Assembly: GCA_958436175.1 (NCBI GenBank)
Contig: CAUBJF010000006.1
Location: 115,958-179,957 of the forward strand
DNA length: 64,000 nt
From: an uncultured Muribaculaceae bacterium
GTDB lineage: Bacteria > Bacteroidota > Bacteroidia > Bacteroidales > Muribaculaceae
Direction of reading: 5' to 3'
Part shown: piece by piece, positions 59,981 to 64,000 of the stretch
How the letters are laid out: every line of letters starts with the position of its first letter
How positions within the stretch are numbered: the stretch's first letter is position 1
The notes under the pieces: generated by a model
The model's database searches: none
Told to the model about the DNA's origin: nothing
What the model saw: the letters and a program-made list of their open reading frames with translations, nothing else
Program-made: the position numbers and the translations under genes

Positions 59981-62641
59981 ATGAAAAAGCTCTTCGTATC
60001 TATCTTAATTTCCATTTTTGTTTTTAGTGTTAGCCCTGTACTATCAGCTGAATCATCTACTGCTATTTCTAAAGAAGAAGCTCTCGCTCTTGCCCAGAAA
60101 GAGTTTCAAGGTCAAGATGTGGATTACTTCCTGCTAAAGGATGATAATACCACTACATGGACAATTTTTGTAGATGCAGAGCCCATGAAAGGATGGGAAC
60201 ATGATTGCTACCTGATAACCATACCCAAAGACAAAGGTCCAAAAGCAGGGATCATAAACATCAGCAAAACCCTTTTGCAACTTCCCCCAGAAGGGAATAT
60301 GGAAATACTCTCAGTAAAAGATAGGTTTGGATATAATTCTAATGGAAACCAGCCTCCTTTAGTTTTAATCGGGGATGACGATCGGTTTACTGAAGAAACA
60401 TCAGCTGTAGCCAAAAGGACTTACGCTGTAATCATAAGTGGAGGAATCGAAAAGGATAGGAATTATTTTAGGTATTGGAACGATTGTTCTTTTATCTACC
60501 AAACACTTACAAAAAAATACGGGATACCGAAAGAAAACATCTATCCAATTATGTCTGATGGAGATGATCCTGATGTTGATATGAGTGTTCATTTCTTTCA
60601 ATATATTTCCCAACCTCTTGATCTTGATTTTGACGGAATAAACGACATTAAACTCGCTGCGACCAAAAATAATGTCAAAAATACTTTGTGTGAACTATCT
60701 ACAAAACTCAAAGAGGATGATCATTTGTTTATTTTTGTCATAGACCATGGTGGACGTATTTCCCAAAACTCGTATATATGCCTTTGGGGACGAAATGAGA
60801 GGTTATATGATTATGAACTTGCCGAAGCTCTAGCTCCATTTGCACAGAATTATGTTAACATAAATGTAGTTCTTGGACAATGTAAGTCAGGAGGCTTTAT
60901 TGATGACCTTAAGGATATAAATGGATGTGTTGTTGTAGCAGCCTGCGAGGCAGAAGAATCATCCTTCGCATGTGGAGACATACCATATGATGAATTTGTT
61001 TATCTATGGACATGCGCAGTGAATGGGGCGAATCATTTAGGAGACCCTATTGAATCTGATTTGGATGGTAATCTGCGAACGACTATGCTTGAAGCTTTTA
61101 ATTACGCAAAAACGCATGACCGTAAATCCGAACAACCTCAATACAATTCTAACCCGGTCTATGTGGGTGATGATTTATCATTTACCTATCTTCCTCCTGC
61201 TGTGGACCTTTATCTCAAGGATAATTACGAAGATTTAGGCATTGAACAAAATTCAACTACCGACAAGAACTGGCTGAGTCCATCAATCTGTATCCGTAAC
61301 AGCAACGATGGAATTTTCGAACATGAGAGTCCTATTTTTACGGAAGACGATGAGGACGCTTGTCTTTATGTCCGTGTATACAATCGAGGCAAGAAGAATT
61401 ATACTGGAGGTAAATGGCTTCATACTTATTGGGCTTTGGCCTCGACCGGTGTAGCATCCAATATCTGGGACGCTCTTTTGGTAGAGCCGGCTGTTGATCC
61501 GCGTGGTGGCAAACTTGTTGCCTGCGAAATTGCTCCAATTGCTGTAGGGGATTCTGTTACCATGGAAATGAATTGGTCAATGCCGGACTTGCTGTATATT
61601 CATTCAGATGACAATGATGTCCCAGTTTCGATATTGGCGAATATTAGTGGCACAAGTTTGACAATGCCGGTAAGCGCTATTGGTTTGAATATCTTAGGTA
61701 AAAGGTCACAAGCATTGAGAAGTACAGCCGTCATCAAACAGAAATACAATGACAAAACTTACAAGACATATATCCGTAACATAGCCAAGGAAGCTGCGAC
61801 ATATTCCCTGGAATTTGAGCCAGTTACAGAGACTGACAGTGAACTCTTTACAAAGGCGACAGTTGAACTTGAAATGAGCCAGGCAATCTATGATGCGTGG
61901 GTCCGCGGAGGCTGTCATTCATCCAATGTGGAACAAACGGAAGCAACAGGTGGAATGACATTTAAACTACTCTCAGATAAGAGTAAATTTGAGAGTATCA
62001 ATTTGAACAAGGGCGAATTTGGCACTATTTCACTGAAATTCAAATTCCCATCGTTTAATAAAAAACCGAGCGTAACATATACCTGTGACTTGATACAAAA
62101 GGACAATATAGGAAACACTGTCGGTGGTGTAAGGTATGCTGTAGAATCCTCTTCGATACTTGGAGGATCCATACCCATAGATCCTGTAGATCCATATTTT
62201 CCTACAGACGGGTCGATGGGTTTGAAAGTAGACGGAGACACATATAACTCTATCGGATGGCAGAATGAAAAAGGTGAGGTTATAGGCCGTGGAGAGAGTA
62301 TTACAGTACGACCCACTATCAACAACACGACATTCTATGTCTATGCGAAAACCAGCGAAGGAGAAACAGCAACAGGCTCCATCACTCTCGAAATTATGGA
62401 CGGTATAAAGACTGTAAAAGCAGGCTCAGGTGCATTCGACATACAGCTAAAGAAGCGTGCTCCCGAAAATGCCACTATACGCATCTCTTCCACTTTGGAT
62501 GGCAGTCTGATAGCAGAAGTACCTGTCGAAATTAATTCGATGGAGGTAAGTATATCCACCTTAGCCAAGCCGGGCATATATATAGTAACATACACTATCA
62601 GTGGCGAGATTATAGACCAGCAGAGAATCAGCGTTAATTAA
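59981..62641 (+). CDS. Secreted clan CD (C13/caspase-like) cysteine peptidase
   Basis: An 886-aa protein with a signal peptide (after VLSA) and a propeptide-like N-terminus (about 25-105, SKEEALALAQKEFQGQDVDY). The peptidase domain (about 145-345) begins TYAVIISGGIEKDRNYFRYW and has the clan CD dyad: His256 in FVIDHGGRI and Cys301 in VVLGQCKSGGF, as in legumain and gingipain-like enzymes. Several beta-sandwich modules follow (about 400-870), and the end (LAKPGIYIVTYTISGEIIDQ) resembles a T9SS type A sorting tail. The DNA is AT-rich relative to neighbours. A lipoprotein gene follows after 42 bp. The substrate is unknown; C13-, C11- and C25-type relatives need to be distinguished by structure. 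Confidence 0.85.
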   Translation: MKKLFVSILISIFVFSVSPVLSAESSTAISKEEALALAQKEFQGQDVDYFLLKDDNTTTWTIFVDAEPMKGWEHDCYLITIPKDKGPKAGIINISKTLLQLPPEGNMEILSVKDRFGYNSNGNQPPLVLIGDDDRFTEETSAVAKRTYAVIISGGIEKDRNYFRYWNDCSFIYQTLTKKYGIPKENIYPIMSDGDDPDVDMSVHFFQYISQPLDLDFDGINDIKLAATKNNVKNTLCELSTKLKEDDHLFIFVIDHGGRISQNSYICLWGRNERLYDYELAEALAPFAQNYVNINVVLGQCKSGGFIDDLKDINGCVVVAACEAEESSFACGDIPYDEFVYLWTCAVNGANHLGDPIESDLDGNLRTTMLEAFNYAKTHDRKSEQPQYNSNPVYVGDDLSFTYLPPAVDLYLKDNYEDLGIEQNSTTDKNWLSPSICIRNSNDGIFEHESPIFTEDDEDACLYVRVYNRGKKNYTGGKWLHTYWALASTGVASNIWDALLVEPAVDPRGGKLVACEIAPIAVGDSVTMEMNWSMPDLLYIHSDDNDVPVSILANISGTSLTMPVSAIGLNILGKRSQALRSTAVIKQKYNDKTYKTYIRNIAKEAATYSLEFEPVTETDSELFTKATVELEMSQAIYDAWVRGGCHSSNVEQTEATGGMTFKLLSDKSKFESINLNKGEFGTISLKFKFPSFNKKPSVTYTCDLIQKDNIGNTVGGVRYAVESSSILGGSIPIDPVDPYFPTDGSMGLKVDGDTYNSIGWQNEKGEVIGRGESITVRPTINNTTFYVYAKTSEGETATGSITLEIMDGIKTVKAGSGAFDIQLKKRAPENATIRISSTLDGSLIAEVPVEINSMEVSISTLAKPGIYIVTYTISGEIIDQQRISVN

Positions 62642-62683
62642 ATATTGGCATAGGAAAAATATCAAACAATAAAAAAGAAAACT

Positions 62684-63322
62684 ATGAGAACAACAATGCA
62701 GATAATGGGATACCTGGGTTCGTTCTTCGGGTTCATATTCCTTGGGGTTCTTTTTGCCTCATGCGACGAAGTCATCAGTGAAGAGGGAATCATTAATGAA
62801 GAAGAAGGTGGCGAGGAAGAGGTAAGTGATTTTGTCCCCGTGGGAATCAAAATCATGGTTATCGACGAAGACGGGATCAACCTTTTGAATCCTACGATAG
62901 AAGGGAACTGGATAGGCAAATATTTCTGTGTTACTTATAATTATGATGACAAGGTATATTTTCCTACATGGGAATATATGGATCAAGTCCATACAAGCGC
63001 CAAAAGAAGCCCAACGTTCTATGGTTTTGAAAGTTTCCAATTACAGAAATGGGACGGAGAGAAGTTGGTGGATGTCCCCAATGAACACTATTTTTATTTC
63101 GGAGAGTTCGACGGGTCGACAAATCAGGATATCACGCTGCAGTTGTGGAATTTATACATGAACGGATGTTTTGATATCGAATTGCATCATAACGTAGAAT
63201 GGAATGAAGACACCCCGGTGATCAAGGATACATACGAAGCTAAATACGCCAAAGAAGTTTCTGTCAAAGGCGATACAATCGTTGTCACATTTCCCAGGAA
63301 TGATTGGACTATTGCCAACTGA
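62684..63322 (+). CDS. Lipoprotein paired with the clan CD peptidase
   Basis: A 212-aa lipoprotein (Cys27 in GVLFASCDEV) with an acidic linker (NEEEGGEEEVSD) and one beta-rich domain (about 48-212, VGIKIMVIDEDGINLLNPTI near its start). Similar lipoproteins with a DLLNP-like motif occur in Bacteroidales, with no known function. It lies 42 bp after the peptidase gene, with no terminator or promoter between, so co-expression is likely. An inhibitor, immunity or substrate-capture role for the peptidase is a hypothesis. Its last 108 bp and 40 bp of downstream sequence are duplicated at 59727-59874. Confidence 0.75.
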   Translation: MRTTMQIMGYLGSFFGFIFLGVLFASCDEVISEEGIINEEEGGEEEVSDFVPVGIKIMVIDEDGINLLNPTIEGNWIGKYFCVTYNYDDKVYFPTWEYMDQVHTSAKRSPTFYGFESFQLQKWDGEKLVDVPNEHYFYFGEFDGSTNQDITLQLWNLYMNGCFDIELHHNVEWNEDTPVIKDTYEAKYAKEVSVKGDTIVVTFPRNDWTIAN

Positions 63323-63362
63323 CATTGGCTTTCCCGGAATATCCTGACGATATTGAATAAAG
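63215..63362 (+). repeat. Direct repeat copy 2 (3' end of the lipoprotein gene and trailer)
   Basis: This 148-bp segment matches 59727-59874 at a distance of 3488 bp, in the same orientation. The last part, from CTGTCAAAGG onward, is identical in both copies. Confidence 0.9.
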
Positions 63363-63399
63363 AGGATGTGTCATAATTGGCGCAGCCTCTTTTGTTGTT
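63361..63399 (+). terminator. Probable terminator of the peptidase-lipoprotein unit
   Basis: A stem AGAGG.TGTG / CGCA.CCTCT with one internal mismatch, followed by TTTTGTTGTTT. Confidence 0.6.
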
Positions 63400-63517
63400 T
63401 CGGAGTGAGTGTGGTGCGGCTTTTCACCATCAACCGCACCCCCCAACCATCAACTGAACTGGAAATGTTAAAATGACGGAAGGGGCGGAAGAGGAGCTGA
63501 TAGGAGGGGTCGGGGCT

Positions 63518-63525
63518 TATATTTG
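63518..63525 (+). promoter_or_regulatory. -7 box of the partial replication-like gene
   Basis: TATATTTG 13 bp before the ATG; no -33 TTTG at the usual distance. Confidence 0.45.
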
Positions 63526-63538
63526 CGCGAAAAAAAGG

Positions 63539-64000
63539 ATGAACGACATGGAAGAAGGATGGATAAAGATAAGCCGCTCGATCGTCAGGCACTGGCTTTG
63601 GCTCGACGCACAGCGCCTGCAGTGGTGGATAGACCTGATCATGATGGCAAACTGGGGAGACCGCGAATGGATCGACGACTCGCATCGGTTCACGATACAT
63701 CGTGGACAATTCATAGGCTCTGGGGTAAGCCTTGCGAAGAGATGGAAGAAGTCGAGAAACACGGTGTCTGCTTTCCTACGTCAGCTTGAAGAAGAGGGCA
63801 TGATAAAACGAGAAATTTTATACAGGCATACGCCTATTCTAACTGTCTGCAATTATGACAAATACCAGTGCGCCGACCAAGATGGCTCAGACACCTTGTT
63901 GAGCAGCTTACCGAGCAGCTTAATGAGCAGCATAGTGAGCACATCCAAAGAAATAAAGAATATAAAGAAAATAAATAATCTCTCTCTCACTCAAAAAGAG
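63539..64000 (+). CDS. Partial phage/mobile-element replication-like winged-helix protein
   Basis: An open frame from the ATG at 63539 runs off the window (154 codons, no stop). MNDMEEGWIKISRSIVRHWL, then WLDAQRLQWWIDLIMMANWG and FIGSGVSLAKRWKKSRNTVS resemble the N-terminal winged-helix domain of replisome-organiser or DnaD-like proteins carried by Bacteroidales phages and integrative elements. The HTH recognition part is SLAKRWKKSRNTVSAFLRQL. A Ser/Leu-rich linker (LLSSLPSSLMSSIVS) and a Lys/Ile/Asn-rich stretch follow. The function of the cut-off C-terminus is unknown. An internal ATG at 63548 is an alternative start. Confidence 0.7.
   Translation, partial: MNDMEEGWIKISRSIVRHWLWLDAQRLQWWIDLIMMANWGDREWIDDSHRFTIHRGQFIGSGVSLAKRWKKSRNTVSAFLRQLEEEGMIKREILYRHTPILTVCNYDKYQCADQDGSDTLLSSLPSSLMSSIVSTSKEIKNIKKINNLSLTQKE

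Noticed and set aside
1..64000. tRNA, rRNA, CRISPR arrays and insertion sequences
   Set aside because: No cloverleaf-type T-arm sequence, repeat-spacer array, transposase or terminal inverted repeat was recognised by eye; a tRNA or repeat scan could still find weak cases.

Overview
The window looks like a chromosomal segment of a gut Bacteroidales bacterium, most probably of the Muribaculaceae (S24-7) type. The evidence is the Bacteroidetes promoter signature (TTTG, about 20 bp, TAnnTTTG) before many genes, SPII lipoproteins of the Bacteroidales pattern, a TonB-dependent receptor with a carboxypeptidase-regulatory-like N-terminus, DUF5689 and DUF4271 proteins, a PorW/SprE-like lipoprotein, T9SS-like C-terminal tails, and a G+C-rich background broken by several AT-rich insertions. 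No rRNA, tRNA, CRISPR array or insertion sequence was recognised.

Layout. 1-3.8 kb (minus strand): a cut-off membrane protein, yebC and pheT. 3.9-8.0 kb (plus): an aldo/keto reductase with a coupled unknown gene, a GNAT toxin-antitoxin-like pair, panB and a ComF-type phosphoribosyltransferase. 18.5-8.0 kb (minus): a tightly overlapping seven-gene operon made of a RelA/SpoT enzyme, a 7TM-HD phosphodiesterase, a PorW-like TPR lipoprotein, a glycosyltransferase, a sugar-nucleotide-type epimerase, a small membrane protein and an O-methyltransferase. 20.1-18.7 kb: a MATE exporter. 26.2-20.2 kb (minus): a probable iron-acquisition operon (porin, imelysin, di-haem oxidoreductase, CcsBA). 26.5-34.4 kb (plus): upp, a secreted GH5 glycosidase, a PpiD-like foldase, then LOG, DUF4271, hemD, rnpA, yidD and tatD. 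34.5-44.7 kb (plus): a GH3-type adenylate-forming enzyme, secreted alkaline phosphatase, TonB receptor and two paralogous OB-fold surface lipoproteins, possibly a phosphate or nucleic-acid scavenging locus.

44.7-48.2 kb is AT-rich and accessory: a chain of stem-loops that looks like a small-RNA gene, a small HTH protein, a lipoprotein, a YoeB-type toxin-antitoxin operon with a palindromic operator, and a membrane-bound TPR/HTH regulator. 48.2-50.7 kb (minus): an acetyltransferase, a pseudokinase and an Lrp/AsnC regulator. 50.72-51.51 kb is a 788-bp gene-free AT-rich stretch at a divergent strand switch. It holds eight TTTTCAACA-like 9-mers and is a candidate replication origin.

51.5-59.6 kb (plus): a POT peptide transporter, rnz-tadA-lpxB, and a large secreted Ig-like protein. 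59.7-63.4 kb is an AT-rich cassette: a secreted clan CD (C13/caspase-like) cysteine peptidase followed by a lipoprotein, bounded by a 148-bp direct repeat consisting of the 3' end of the lipoprotein gene. This pair is the best candidate here for an undescribed two-component system. The right edge cuts into a gene resembling the winged-helix replication proteins of phages and integrative elements, so a mobile element may start there.
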